From Aquimarina sp. AU58 (lineage in GTDB: Bacteria; Bacteroidota; Bacteroidia; Flavobacteriales; Flavobacteriaceae): a stretch of DNA of 64,000 nucleotides. A model generated the notes under the pieces. That model ran no database searches. It was not told where the DNA came from and saw nothing but the letters and a program-made list of their open reading frames with translations. A program made the translations under genes and the position numbers. Shown in pieces: positions 1-8,556 of this stretch. Location: contig NZ_OMPD01000014.1 of NCBI RefSeq assembly GCF_900312745.1, positions 2,294,001 through 2,358,000 on the forward strand, written 5' to 3'. The stretch's first letter is position 1. Each line of letters opens with the position of its first letter.

Positions 1-1
1 A

Positions 2-1036
2 CAATATGAAATATCAGGAAAACTATCGAATTATGATAGCTTATGGACTAATGAAATCTATTTATCCTATTTTGCTCCCGATGGTTATGGTTATAACATG
101 ATGTCTGAAGATCAAATTATTAATTCGGACATTTTAGATGAGCAAGGAAATTTTAAGATCAAGGGAAATAGTTTACCAGATCATAACAGTATTGTTCGGT
201 TGCATTTAGGAAGTGAAAAATCGAAGTATACCTTATCCATGAGACCTATAAATCATATACATATGATTCTTAATAATCAATCAAAGATATATGTTGAAGC
301 TCGAGATTTTAGTAGTGCCCCCTTAAAATATAATGTTTCTGGAGATTTTTCTGATCAAAATGAAAAAATAAAAGAATTAGAAGTGTTACTTTCTAACATT
401 AATACCTTAAGAAATGAAAATTATTCAAAAACAGGATATGGTAAAGAATTACTATCGTTTAAAAGAAACCAGGACATTAGAAATTTTTGTTTATCCAATA
501 ACTATCCTTTGGTTGATTTTCTGGCGATGGAAAACACAAATTTGGAGAAAGAGTATTTGAAGAACCCTGTTTTTTATGAAAGTCTTCTTCAAAAAATGAA
601 ACAAAGTAAAGAGGGACCATCACCATATATTAATTCTTTTGAGGAAGAACTCGCTATTATTAAATTGAAGAATAACATGCAAAAAACGAATCCAGAGGTT
701 ATACATTACATGATCATTACTGGTATTCTTGCAATCATTGTTGTAGCTCTTATTGGGTATATATTGTATTTGAAAAAAAGTTCTATAGCAATAAAAGTTA
801 ATAGTTATAAAGAAAGAAGAGGAGTGGCCAATTCTAAAATATTAATTGAACAATTAAATAAACGGGAAAAACAAATATTAGAACTTATCATAAAGGAATA
901 CCAAAATAAAGAAATAGCTACAGAATTACATTTAGAAATTTCTACCATAAAAACACACCTTTCTAAAATGTATCAAAAATTAAAGGTAAAAGACAGAACT
1001 CATGCCAAAAAAAGATTTGGACATATTTTAAAATAG
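2..1036 (+). CDS. Membrane-anchored LuxR-type HTH regulator, 5' end outside window
   Basis: The reading frame is open from base 2 with no stop, so the gene begins upstream of the window and the first in-frame ATG pair near 95-98 is probably internal. The N-terminal part resembles the DUF4369-like beta domain seen in Bacteroidota surface and thioredoxin proteins (weak match by eye). One strong membrane segment lies at about residues 201-225 counted from the ATG at 98. A LuxR/FixJ-type helix-turn-helix follows at about 252-305, with the typical LNKREKQIL start and an STIKTHLSKMYQKL recognition helix. The topology suggests an extracytoplasmic sensor linked directly to a cytoplasmic DNA-binding domain. 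No receiver domain is visible. Targets are unknown. Confidence 0.8.
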   Translation, partial: QYEISGKLSNYDSLWTNEIYLSYFAPDGYGYNMMSEDQIINSDILDEQGNFKIKGNSLPDHNSIVRLHLGSEKSKYTLSMRPINHIHMILNNQSKIYVEARDFSSAPLKYNVSGDFSDQNEKIKELEVLLSNINTLRNENYSKTGYGKELLSFKRNQDIRNFCLSNNYPLVDFLAMENTNLEKEYLKNPVFYESLLQKMKQSKEGPSPYINSFEEELAIIKLKNNMQKTNPEVIHYMIITGILAIIVVALIGYILYLKKSSIAIKVNSYKERRGVANSKILIEQLNKREKQILELIIKEYQNKEIATELHLEISTIKTHLSKMYQKLKVKDRTHAKKRFGHILK

Positions 1037-1149
1037 GACTAATAGCTCTATTTTCATACGGGACTACATCTGTTTTCATACTTCTCAAAGACATCTTAAT
1101 ACCATGCTAGGCTTAGTTTTGTTATCTGAAACTTAAATAATAATTCTAA

Positions 1150-2424
1150 ATGAGAAAAATAGTATTGAGCTCTGTCATCATAGTAAGCCTTATCATTGTT
1201 AGCTGTTCAGATAAAAAGAATACAGCTTTACAGGCTATCCAGGAAGAAAATAAAATGCCTAAAGCTATTGAGTTTACTTTAGAAGGAATCTATAACAAAT
1301 CAGATCACAAAATTCCTAACTTGAAGTCTCTAGAAGGCAAAATTGTGATTCTCGATTTTTGGGCGATATGGTGTGGTCCCTGTGTAGCTGCATTTCCTAG
1401 ATATAATAAACTAAGTGCCAAGTATAAGGATAAAGGAGTACAGTTTATAGGAATTACAGATGACCCAAAAGAGAAGTTGAGTAATTTTTTTGAAAAAGTT
1501 GAGATTGATTTTTGGGTAGGTAGAGATGACGATAAACAAGATTTTAAAAATTACGAAATTATTTTTCGACCTACAATGATTATTATTAATAGAGACGGAA
1601 AAATAGCGTATAGAGGTTCTTCGGTTACTGAGGCTATGATTGAAGAAGTGTTGGCAACTAATACCATAGCAACCCCAGAAAAAGACGAGTGTTTAAGAGA
1701 ATTTAAATATGGTGGTTTTTATCCAGGAGCCGACCCTATGTATACTGGAGTTTTTGATTTTATGAATACTAAAGAAAATGACATAAAAGTACCCAAATCA
1801 ATAACTCAATATATTATTCGCCCTTCTCTTAATAAAAAAAGTATTGGTTATGCCTATGGGGTCAATAAAAGTGGCTATGTAGGAATTACTTATGATGGAC
1901 ATAAATTGATAAATTTATTTCAGTATATGAATAATCTATCTTCTCCTATTTGGGTAAAGAATAAAACGACCGATACCATTAGTTATGATATCATATATTA
2001 TAAAAAATCAGAAAAGAATTTAACCAGGGAAGAGAATCTAAAAGAAGCCTATAAAAAAATTGAAAAAGATTTGTTAGATGGATTGTCTATGGAGCTTAAA
2101 ACTGTTAAAAGTATACAGGAAGTAAATAAGTTGATCATTGAAAAAAAGAATGATGATATAATAAAACCAGAGGATATAGAAGATGGAGCTCAAAAAGCGT
2201 ATACGCCAATGAGATATATCGTGACTCAATTAGAAAATAAAACCGGGGAGTATTTTATTATCGATACATCTTTACAAGATATGTTAGTATATAATAAAGG
2301 TATGAACTATAAAACATTAAAAACTGCCGAGGTATCAGATATTCTTGATTTTTTAAGCAAAAAAGGAATTAATACGATCAAGAAAAAAGAAAGCATTGAG
2401 ACTTTTGAGATTACTAATAAATAA
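1150..2424 (+). CDS. TlpA-like thioredoxin-fold lipoprotein
   Basis: 424 aa. A lipoprotein signal peptide ends at Cys19 (IIVSC), so it should be anchored in the cell envelope. Residues about 35-170 form a TlpA/ResA-type redoxin domain with the active site WCGPC (Cys75, Cys78) and a cis-Pro region (RPTMIIINRDG). The remaining 250 residues have no family I recognise. The likely role is periplasmic thiol-disulfide exchange; the extension may bind a partner. It lies 113 bp downstream of the LuxR gene on the same strand, so the two may be functionally linked, but the spacing argues for a separate promoter. Start chosen at the ATG giving a clean signal peptide. Confidence 0.8.
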   Translation: MRKIVLSSVIIVSLIIVSCSDKKNTALQAIQEENKMPKAIEFTLEGIYNKSDHKIPNLKSLEGKIVILDFWAIWCGPCVAAFPRYNKLSAKYKDKGVQFIGITDDPKEKLSNFFEKVEIDFWVGRDDDKQDFKNYEIIFRPTMIIINRDGKIAYRGSSVTEAMIEEVLATNTIATPEKDECLREFKYGGFYPGADPMYTGVFDFMNTKENDIKVPKSITQYIIRPSLNKKSIGYAYGVNKSGYVGITYDGHKLINLFQYMNNLSSPIWVKNKTTDTISYDIIYYKKSEKNLTREENLKEAYKKIEKDLLDGLSMELKTVKSIQEVNKLIIEKKNDDIIKPEDIEDGAQKAYTPMRYIVTQLENKTGEYFIIDTSLQDMLVYNKGMNYKTLKTAEVSDILDFLSKKGINTIKKKESIETFEITNK

Positions 2425-2434
2425 GATACTATGG

Positions 2435-2462
2435 TACGATTACATCACATGATGTAATCGTA
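2435..2462 (+). terminator. Palindromic hairpin after the redoxin lipoprotein
   Basis: Arms ACGATTACATCA and TGATGTAATCGT pair perfectly around a 2-base centre, 11 bp after the stop codon of the upstream gene. There is no T-run, so termination is likely but not certain. Confidence 0.5.
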
Positions 2463-2478
2463 ATGTATTGCAATAAAA

Positions 2479-2514
2479 AAACTGATATAAACTGATGAAA
2501 GTTTATATCAGTTT
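2479..2514 (-). terminator. Rho-independent terminator of the small peptide gene
   Basis: A 14-bp perfect stem (AAACTGATATAAAC paired with GTTTATATCAGTTT) with an 8-base loop. Read on the minus strand it is followed by a run of T, matching an intrinsic terminator for the peptide gene that ends at 2550. Confidence 0.75.
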
Positions 2515-2549
2515 ATATGTAAAAAACAGCATACTGTTAATACTATAAA

Positions 2550-2702
2550 TTAACAATAGAATTTGCAGTATAACCAATCACAACAAACATAGCGAGAAGG
2601 ACAATTACCATTATTGTCACAAAACATTGGACCACCTCCTTTAATGTATTGTTGTTGGTGTTTACTTAATTGATTACCTAAGTTTAATAATTTTGATTTC
2701 AT
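2550..2702 (-). CDS. Small Cys-rich peptide with double-glycine leader (knottin-like)
   Basis: 50 aa, read directly from the minus strand. The leader (residues 1-23) has the pattern LSKHQQQYIKGG, equivalent to the LKKEEQK-x-I-x-GG leader of the three peptides at 8.9-9.9 kb. After GG the core is 27 residues with six cysteines at 28, 34, 40, 41, 46 and 50 (CX5CX5CCX4CX3C), the order typical of inhibitor cystine knots. The family expectation is cleavage at GG with export by a peptidase-containing ABC transporter; none is encoded in the window. The upstream element at 2762-2835 and the terminator at 2479-2514 support a real monocistronic gene. Function (toxin, signal, adhesion) is unknown. Confidence 0.75.
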   Translation of the reverse strand: MKSKLLNLGNQLSKHQQQYIKGGGPMFCDNNGNCPSRYVCCDWLYCKFYC

Positions 2703-2761
2703 AATAAAAGTTTTAAAAGATTATTTTCTCTACTAAAGTTAACATGAAAGAATGTTTTTTA

Positions 2762-2835
2762 TAAGTATAATATCCCGAAATAAAAGGGTTTATTGTGTAG
2801 ATTAAATGTTTTTTTGTTAATAAACAAGGTTTTGA
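2762..2835 (-). promoter_or_regulatory. Recurring upstream element, copy a
   Basis: On the minus strand it reads GTTTATTAAC, an A-run, then ACATTTAATC, and about 30 bases on a GGGATATTATACTTATAA block. It lies about 60-130 bp upstream of the peptide start at 2702. Related to copies b-j elsewhere in the window. Confidence 0.5.
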
Positions 2836-2912
2836 AGTAGTGCAGAAAAAATTTAGGAAATTAGGTGTGTATTCTAATTATTTATGATAGACTTTGGAGG
2901 AAAAGATAGTGG

Positions 2913-3629
2913 TTATAACTCATCATCGGTATAAAGAAATTGATTCAAGAAAAAATCAAAAAAGATATTTCCAGAATCAAAGGAAGGTCCCTCGTTTATA
3001 ATTGCATCAACATTTTTATGGTTTTTTTCCAAAAACTTCCTGTCTTTTAGAAAATAATCGTTGCCGGATTCTCTGTTAAACTCAGGGTGAAATTGGATTC
3101 CGAGAAGCTTTCGTTCATAGTTGATATAGGCTTGGATTTTGGTATGCGTATTGGTAGCAAGAATTTCTGAACCTTTTGGCAATTCTACAACTTCATCAAA
3201 ATGATGCTGCCATACAGTTTCTTGTTTCCTAACATTAAATAGATCTGTTGCGGTATCGGTAAAAGAAACTTGTTCCCATCCAACCTCAAAACCATTGGGA
3301 GAAGAGCGCACAACATGATCTCCTACTAATGCCTTGCATATGAGTTGATGCCCATAACAAATCCCCATTTGCCAAACCCCTTTTGCATTTATTTTTTGAA
3401 TATAATCTATTGCTTTTTTTGTAAATGGAGCCGTTTCTGTAATAGATAGTGCAGATCCTGTATGAATCACGTGTGTGAATGCTGTTTTGATTAAATCATC
3501 AGGAAAAGATGCTTCTGTATCAATATATAATGAGGAAACTTCAATAGCTGTGGGTAAGCATTGTTTGATTACAGGTATTTCACTTTGATCAACAGAATAA
3601 TCTAAGATCAATACTTTTTTTTGTTTCAT
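2913..3629 (-). CDS. Class I glutamine amidotransferase-like protein
   Basis: 238 aa, a single GATase1 domain as in GMP synthase-type amidotransferases. The nucleophile elbow MGICYGHQ places the catalytic Cys at about 91; the His/Glu partners are in QFHPEF (His181, Glu183). There is no synthetase domain, so it belongs to the stand-alone GATase family whose members hydrolyse glutamine or gamma-glutamyl compounds. The 6-bp gap after the acetyltransferase gene indicates co-transcription with it. The start at 3629 gives the expected beta-strand KKVLILDYS at the N terminus. The specific substrate cannot be told from sequence. Confidence 0.85.
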   Translation of the reverse strand: MKQKKVLILDYSVDQSEIPVIKQCLPTAIEVSSLYIDTEASFPDDLIKTAFTHVIHTGSALSITETAPFTKKAIDYIQKINAKGVWQMGICYGHQLICKALVGDHVVRSSPNGFEVGWEQVSFTDTATDLFNVRKQETVWQHHFDEVVELPKGSEILATNTHTKIQAYINYERKLLGIQFHPEFNRESGNDYFLKDRKFLEKNHKNVDAIINEGPSFDSGNIFFDFFLNQFLYTDDEL

Positions 3630-3635
3630 AGTTTT

Positions 3636-4151
3636 CTATTTATAATTAGGATTGAACCAAGCCATGTGTAGTGGAGTTTCAAATTTTGAGTTCGAAATAA
3701 ATATTTTATCCTTTTGTCTTCCTTCATTAATAAAACCAAGACTTTTATAAAATCTTACATTTCGATCATTGTGTTCTCTGGTATATAATTCGACCCGAAA
3801 GATATGAGTTAGGTCTGTTTTTACATCCTCTAAAAATTGTTCAAATAATTTTCGTCCAATTCCTTTTCCCTGATGATTTGGGTCAACTACTATGGTTACA
3901 TCTGTTAATATGTGCTGAAAAGCATAAATACTAGGCGTATATGCATGAATTTCGCCAACAATCTTGTGATGCATAAGCGCAATTAAAATATGCCCATTGT
4001 TGATAGAATTTTCTAAAAACTGAGAAATATACTCTAGATTAATTTCATTTGTATTACGAATAATCCCATCATCAACCTCTGCTGTTTTTTTGTAGAGCTG
4101 TAACAGCTCGTCTTTGTTTTTTAATTCAGCTTTTTTTATATGTAGATTCAT
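3636..4151 (-). CDS. GNAT family N-acetyltransferase
   Basis: 171 aa. The acetyl-CoA-binding motif A is clear: VVDPNHQGKGIGRKLFEQF, with QGKGIGR at residues 94-100. Motif B follows around VELYTREHNDRNVRFYKSLGF (Asn and Tyr typical of GNAT). It is the first gene of a two-gene unit with the amidotransferase 6 bp downstream, so the pair may act on the same small molecule, for example detoxifying or modifying an amino compound (inference). An upstream element of the recurring type lies at 4245-4331. Confidence 0.88.
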   Translation of the reverse strand: MNLHIKKAELKNKDELLQLYKKTAEVDDGIIRNTNEINLEYISQFLENSINNGHILIALMHHKIVGEIHAYTPSIYAFQHILTDVTIVVDPNHQGKGIGRKLFEQFLEDVKTDLTHIFRVELYTREHNDRNVRFYKSLGFINEGRQKDKIFISNSKFETPLHMAWFNPNYK

Positions 4152-4244
4152 TCTCTAGATGGTATTATATGTTATGGAGTACTTTATACTTGTTATAAGA
4201 AAGGGAGATTACAAAAATAATATTTTGATTTAGAATATAGTGCA

Positions 4245-4331
4245 ATTACTTCTAAATACGAAGCTCTAAAAACATGGTTATAAATCAATGGATTAAAGTT
4301 TTTTGTGTTAATAAACGCGGGTTTTGAAGGA
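4245..4331 (-). promoter_or_regulatory. Recurring upstream element, copy b
   Basis: Minus strand: GTTTATTAACAC, A-run, CTTTAATCCATTGATTTATA, then GTTTTTAGAGCTTCGTATTTA. It is nearly identical to copies c and d and about 95-180 bp upstream of the GNAT start. Confidence 0.55.
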
Positions 4332-4332
4332 A

Positions 4333-4530
4333 GTCGAAAAAACAAGTAAAGAAACCTCACAAATCCTTAAGACCTGTGAGGATATCATCAATCTCATTTA
4401 GTTAAGCTTATAATTGTTAGCCTGAGCCCTTCGATAGAAACTTAGGATAAACCTGTCGAAGACATTTGAAAAAGCATTTCAACAAGCCTGTCCTTGTCCT
4501 GAGTCTATCGAAGGGCTCAATGTGATATGA
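4333..4530. repeat. Long direct repeat with REP-like stem-loop, copy A
   Basis: These 198 bases are almost identical to 5583-5780 (offset 1250). Inside is a 15-bp perfect inverted repeat (4423-4437 with 4505-4519, TGAGCCCTTCGATAG / CTATCGAAGGGCTCA), a REP-like hairpin. On the minus strand it follows the stop of the gene ending at 4610. Together with 4531-4609 and 4152-4332 it fills the gap between genes. Confidence 0.85.
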
Positions 4531-4609
4531 AATTTTAAACCTTATCCTTAACTAAACAAAAAATTAGGGAATCCTATAGAATACTATAAAGATTCACGTG
4601 CTTAATTGA

Positions 4610-5413
4610 TTAATTGTGACCAGGGCCACCTGTATCGCAAGATTGAGTTATAGGTATACTGCGAATTTGTACATCGTTTGGATTATTATTATTAACACCT
4701 CGTACTTCTAATCTTGCTGATCTTGCTCCTTCTCTAGCGCAATTCCTCCAAGGATTGATAAGTACTCTTAAACTTCCAAATTTGGAGTGAACTTCATCGT
4801 TTGTGAATGCCCATGGAGATACATTTCTTTTAAATATAATTTTAGAGGTCCATGTATAACCTATAGACGTAATAAGAACTCGATGACCAGGTACTAATCC
4901 CCCACTACCTGCCTCTATAGTAGGGCAATCTGGAGATACACTAAATTGTGGTGGAGGTAATTGCGTTATATGAATTAACTTACTATGAAGTAACTCGCTA
5001 CTGGCACCGAGATATTGAGCTATAAGAGTTATCTTCCGTGGTAGATTTGATCCACTATACCTAGCTATCCTTAGAGTAAAAGATTTTTTGTTACTTTGTG
5101 TTTGAAAGCCTTCTGCCCATGGAGCAACAGGATCATTTACAATTCTAAGAGACTCGAAATTAGGATCTCTACTTTCCCCAGTAAATACCTTAAAATCTCG
5201 TAATGAGCCAAATACAAGAGATAACTCTGTTTCTTCTTTTACTACGATTTCATCTGTTTTTAATTCATAGGTAAATGCAGCCTTAGCATCTACTGTTGTG
5301 GTTTGTTCTAATTCTATGGTTTCTGTTTCTATAGTATCATCTTTACTACAAGAAACCATAAAAAATAATACTAGTACCCCTATATAGAGGTGTAATACAT
5401 TCATTTTTTTCAT
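4610..5413 (-). CDS. Lipoprotein with duplicated BACON-like C-terminal module
   Basis: 267 aa. The signal peptide ends in a lipobox at Cys22 (FFMVSC), so it is a surface or periplasmic lipoprotein. Residues about 45-152 form one beta-rich domain ending ITQLP. Residues about 160-267 form a second module, starting CPTIEAGSGG and ending IPITQSCD-x-GGPGHN, with a Trp-rich centre (GYTWTSK, NPWRNC). The ITQ endings resemble BACON domains (inference). The second module is about 60-70% identical to the C terminus of the metalloprotease at 5861-7102, and the signal peptides also match, so the two genes are tandem duplicates with different middles. Function is unknown; binding or adhesion is plausible. 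Confidence 0.7.
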   Translation of the reverse strand: MKKMNVLHLYIGVLVLFFMVSCSKDDTIETETIELEQTTTVDAKAAFTYELKTDEIVVKEETELSLVFGSLRDFKVFTGESRDPNFESLRIVNDPVAPWAEGFQTQSNKKSFTLRIARYSGSNLPRKITLIAQYLGASSELLHSKLIHITQLPPPQFSVSPDCPTIEAGSGGLVPGHRVLITSIGYTWTSKIIFKRNVSPWAFTNDEVHSKFGSLRVLINPWRNCAREGARSARLEVRGVNNNNPNDVQIRSIPITQSCDTGGPGHN

Positions 5414-5490
5414 TTGATTTGTGTTTATGTTTATAAATATGTGTAGAAAATAAAAAAGCTTTATTCTCTATACTAAACTAGTCAAAGAGT

Positions 5491-5580
5491 GTACTTACTT
5501 CTAAATAAGAAACTCTGAAAACAGGGGCGTAAACCAATGAATTAAAGTTTTTTTGTGTTAATAAACAAGGGGTTTGAAGG
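5491..5580 (-). promoter_or_regulatory. Recurring upstream element, copy c
   Basis: Minus strand: TTTATTAACACAAAAAAACT, TTAATTCATTGG, then TTCTTATTTAGAAGTAAG. About 80-170 bp upstream of the lipoprotein start at 5413; nearly identical to copy d. Confidence 0.55.
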
Positions 5581-5582
5581 GA

Positions 5583-5780
5583 GTCGAAAAAACTAGTAAA
5601 GAAACCTCACAAATCCTTAAGACCTGTGAGGATATCATCAATCTCATTTAGTTAAGCTTATAATTGTTAGCCTGAGCCCTTCGATAGAAACTTAGGATAA
5701 ACCTGTCGAAGACATTTGAAAAAGCATTTCAACAAGCCTGTCCTTGTCCTGAGTCTATCGAAGGGCTCAATGTGACATGG
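5583..5780. repeat. Long direct repeat with REP-like stem-loop, copy B
   Basis: Second copy of 4333-4530, with inverted arms at 5673-5687 and 5755-5769. It sits directly 3' of the metalloprotease gene, as copy A sits 3' of its paralog, so gene and downstream region were duplicated together. Confidence 0.85.
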
Positions 5781-5860
5781 AATTTTAAAATCGTATCCTT
5801 AACTAAACAAAAAATTGGAGTATCCTATAGAATACTATAAAGAATGATGTGTTTCATTGA

Positions 5861-7102
5861 TTAATTGTGACCAGGGCCACCTATATCGCAAGATTGGGTT
5901 ATAGGTACACTACGAATTTGTACATCGTTTGGGTCATAGTTAGAAGTAAATGTTAATTTTAACGTTGCTGATCTTGGTCCGGCAGTGCCACAATTTCTCC
6001 AAGGATTAATAGATACTTTTAAACCACCAAGCCTGGAGTGATTTTCATCTTTTGAGAATGCCCATGGAAACACATGTCTATCAAATATCATTTTGGAGGT
6101 CCAAGTATAACCTGAAGATATAATAGAAACATGATGGCCAGACAGCAATCCTCCACTGCCCGCTTCAATAGTAGGGCACGCTGGATCTACAACAATTAAG
6201 GGTTTTCCATATAGTTCTCGTAAAGCTATCTTATCTAGATCACTAAAAAATCTAGTATCACTTTCATCAACTGAGCAGCTTAAAAAAATAGAATTTAAGT
6301 CGACATTGTCAAAACCAGAAGTTCCTGGGATTATATTGGCTCCCAAGGGTAATGCCGTTTCTCCATTATCTTTGGGGCATGAGATTGAACTATCAAACCA
6401 ATCGGTATGTCTTATACCTATTGTATGACCTATTTCATGCATAATGATCTTAGCCGTAAACAAAACGCTTGTTTGAGAAAGATCTGGGTTTAAATTTATA
6501 TTATCAGCTGGCTTTCCGTTAACAGGAGTTGGGTTAGTTACAAATGCTCTAGTATCAGTGTTACGAAGATTCGTGTTAACAAACACCTTTATATCTTCAG
6601 TAGCAGTATCTATGTCGGACCCAGATCTAATTGTAAATGATAAAGAAAGATTAAGTTTATTATATTCACCTACTGCAATATTTAGGGCAACTCTCATATC
6701 TTGATCTAGAGAACGATCATCGTTCGGGGCATCCATAGCAAAAATTGTAATCCTTCTAGGTGCCTTAACTAGTCTGTTTGTTGAAAATTGTTTTGTGTTA
6801 AGGTTGGAAGCCTGATTGCCCAAGAGGATTTTTAAACCCTCAATTGAGAACGCTAAATCATTCTGCAAAAAATACAATTTTTCTGTCTCTCGAGTAATGG
6901 GATTGGCAATAGTTGTAATAGAAAGATCACGAGCATCATAGCCCAATTGTGTAAATTTTTGCTTCGTATCTGCCAGAGGGTCAACCATAGTTTCTTCTAG
7001 CTCTGTCTCTGTAGTTTCTGTAACCTCATCTTTGGTACAAGAAACCATAAAAAATAATACGAGTACCCCTATATAGAGGTGTAATACATTCGTGTTTTTC
7101 AT
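5861..7102 (-). CDS. HEIGH-type zinc metallopeptidase lipoprotein (M57-like)
   Basis: 413 aa. Lipobox at Cys22 after a signal peptide nearly identical to that of the neighbour at 4610. Residues about 40-300 match the dual-action HEIGH metallopeptidase family (M57): MHEIGHTIGIRH carries HExxHxxGxxH, with His222, Glu223, His226 and His232 as zinc ligands and catalytic base. The surrounding Cys pattern and FSDLDKIALRELYG ending are also typical. Residues 306-413 repeat the BACON-like module of the neighbouring lipoprotein. The likely role is a surface-anchored protease, with the C-terminal module serving targeting or substrate binding. Same strand and promoter type as its paralog; each gene has its own upstream element. 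Confidence 0.85.
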   Translation of the reverse strand: MKNTNVLHLYIGVLVLFFMVSCTKDEVTETTETELEETMVDPLADTKQKFTQLGYDARDLSITTIANPITRETEKLYFLQNDLAFSIEGLKILLGNQASNLNTKQFSTNRLVKAPRRITIFAMDAPNDDRSLDQDMRVALNIAVGEYNKLNLSLSFTIRSGSDIDTATEDIKVFVNTNLRNTDTRAFVTNPTPVNGKPADNINLNPDLSQTSVLFTAKIIMHEIGHTIGIRHTDWFDSSISCPKDNGETALPLGANIIPGTSGFDNVDLNSIFLSCSVDESDTRFFSDLDKIALRELYGKPLIVVDPACPTIEAGSGGLLSGHHVSIISSGYTWTSKMIFDRHVFPWAFSKDENHSRLGGLKVSINPWRNCGTAGPRSATLKLTFTSNYDPNDVQIRSVPITQSCDIGGPGHN

Positions 7103-7180
7103 TTGATCTGTGTTTGTGTTAATAAATATGTGTAGAAAATAAAAAAGCTTTATTCTCTATACTAAACTAGTCAAAGAGTG

Positions 7181-7265
7181 TACTTACTTCTAAATAGGAA
7201 GCTCTAAAAACATGGCTATAAACCAATGAATTAAAGTTTTTTTTGTTAATAAACCGAGAATTTGA
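7181..7265 (-). promoter_or_regulatory. Recurring upstream element, copy d
   Basis: Minus strand: GGTTTATTAAC, A-run, CTTTAATTCATTGGTTTATA, GTTTTTAGAGCTTCCTATTTA. It lies 80-165 bp upstream of the metallopeptidase start. The rest of the 7103-7463 gap shows no gene. Confidence 0.55.
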
Positions 7266-7463
7266 ATAATTTAATAAAAGGCACATAAAATATCCTGTCC
7301 AAATCGTAGAAAGCTATTAAATAGCTATAAATTGTTTTGGTTTTTTATTTGAGAAAATATTTAGGTTTTTTGTGATAACTATTTCAAATACATCATTAAA
7401 CTTAGAGCATGTTTTAATTATAAATAGATGGCATATATGAAAAAATGAAGTTTAAACAAATAA

Positions 7464-7848
7464 TCATTTTAATGGTGTCTTTTTTGTAGTATTGTCTTCT
7501 TGTTCTTGTAGATCAATTAACCTTATTATTTCTAGTGCTCTTTTTTCATCGATAAAAACTCCAGGGTGTGATTCAGGATAGTGACTAGTGGTACCATAAA
7601 ATTGATGCCATTTACCTGCACGATACTCTTCTTTTTTCCATGAATCGGTTATAATTACTCTAATCAATGAATACTTTTTTTTACCATCAACAAAGTATTC
7701 TTCTAAATGATAAAAAAGTATTTCTAATTTGTTAATTCCCTCTTTCATCGCAAATAATAGTTTTATCTGTAGTATTCTAAATAAGTTTTTGAAAGCTTTT
7801 GATCACATCATGAAAATAATAAAAGTGTATTTATACAATAAATTTATG
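7464..7848 (-). pseudogene. 5'-decayed copy of the unknown gene at 8113-8556
   Basis: An ORF of 94 aa (start 7748) aligns closely to the C-terminal two thirds of the 147-aa protein at 8113-8556 (shared INK-x-EILFYHLEEY, YSLIRV, PG-x-FI-x-EK). Upstream bases still encode the paralog's N-terminal part, but broken. In a different frame one reads HKFIV, a stop, then YFHDVIKSF, a further stop, and a shift before the ATG at 7748. So the longer ancestral gene has at least one nonsense codon and one frameshift. The remaining ORF could still be translated from 7748. No known domain; function unknown. Confidence 0.6.
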
Positions 7849-7870
7849 ATTATATTATAAGTTTTAAAAG

Positions 7871-7945
7871 GGGTAAATCACTGAAAAATAGATTTTTAAC
7901 CGCTGAATTAAGTTTTTTAAGGTGTTTTTTCAAGGATTTTTAAGG
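7871..7945 (-). promoter_or_regulatory. Recurring upstream element, copy e
   Basis: Minus strand: A-run, CTTAATTCAGCGGTTAAAAA, then TATTTTTCAG. It is placed upstream of the decayed gene at 7464-7848, matching the element's position before intact genes. The rest of 7849-8112 shows nothing recognisable. Confidence 0.45.
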
Positions 7946-8112
7946 CGATTGATAAATAGCAACAATATTCCTTATACCTGGCTTGTTGTATTTAAGCTTT
8001 ATTTTTGGCAATATAGGTTTTGAATAATAAGGAAGAATGTATTTTGTGGGTTCAGAGAATTTTACACCTTCAAGTAATTAAAATTCTGTTTCTAATTTTA
8101 GCTCCTAACATT

Positions 8113-8556
8113 TCATTTTTTATTGTAAAGTTGTTTTTGCTTTTGATGATCAATTAATATCATTATTTCTACTGCTTCTTTTTCGTTGATAAATATGCCG
8201 GGACATTGATTGCGATAATAGCTTTTAAAATATTGAATTGGATACCATCTACCGTTATGATACTTTTCTCTTTTCCAATTGTCAAATACTTTAACTCTGA
8301 TTAGAGAATACTCTTTTTTGTTATCTTCTATGTATTCTTCTAAATGGTAAAAAAGTATTTCTGACTTGTTAATTTTTTCTTTTGCCTTTACAAAACAATT
8401 TTCTAGATCTGTCATTAATGTTCTAAGTTGGTTATAATAATTTCGAATCACATCATGAAAATAATGAGATGTGTTTTCTGTTGTAAATTTATGGTTATGT
8501 TTTGAAAATAATGAAGAGTAGTTTCCTGAAAAACAGCAATTTTTCAGGAAAATCAA
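8113..8556 (-). CDS. Uncharacterised 147-aa protein
   Basis: No family recognised. The protein is soluble-looking, rich in Lys, Glu and Tyr, with no signal peptide. A conserved stretch of about 80 residues (from INKSEILFYHLEEY to IMILIDHQKQ) is shared with the decayed copy at 7464-7848 and contains a predicted beta-rich block (YSLIRVKVFDNWKREKY) followed by a helix after the PGIFINEKEA motif. It lies just downstream, on the same strand, of the three leader-peptide genes. It could be a partner, for instance immunity or maturation, but nothing in its sequence proves that. The start at 8556 is the longest option; an internal start near residue 50 is possible. Confidence 0.55.
   Translation of the reverse strand: MIFLKNCCFSGNYSSLFSKHNHKFTTENTSHYFHDVIRNYYNQLRTLMTDLENCFVKAKEKINKSEILFYHLEEYIEDNKKEYSLIRVKVFDNWKREKYHNGRWYPIQYFKSYYRNQCPGIFINEKEAVEIMILIDHQKQKQLYNKK

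Noticed and set aside
7464..7748. 94-aa ORF as an independent intact gene
   Set aside because: Sequence upstream of its ATG still encodes the broken N terminus of the paralog, so it is better read as a decayed copy.
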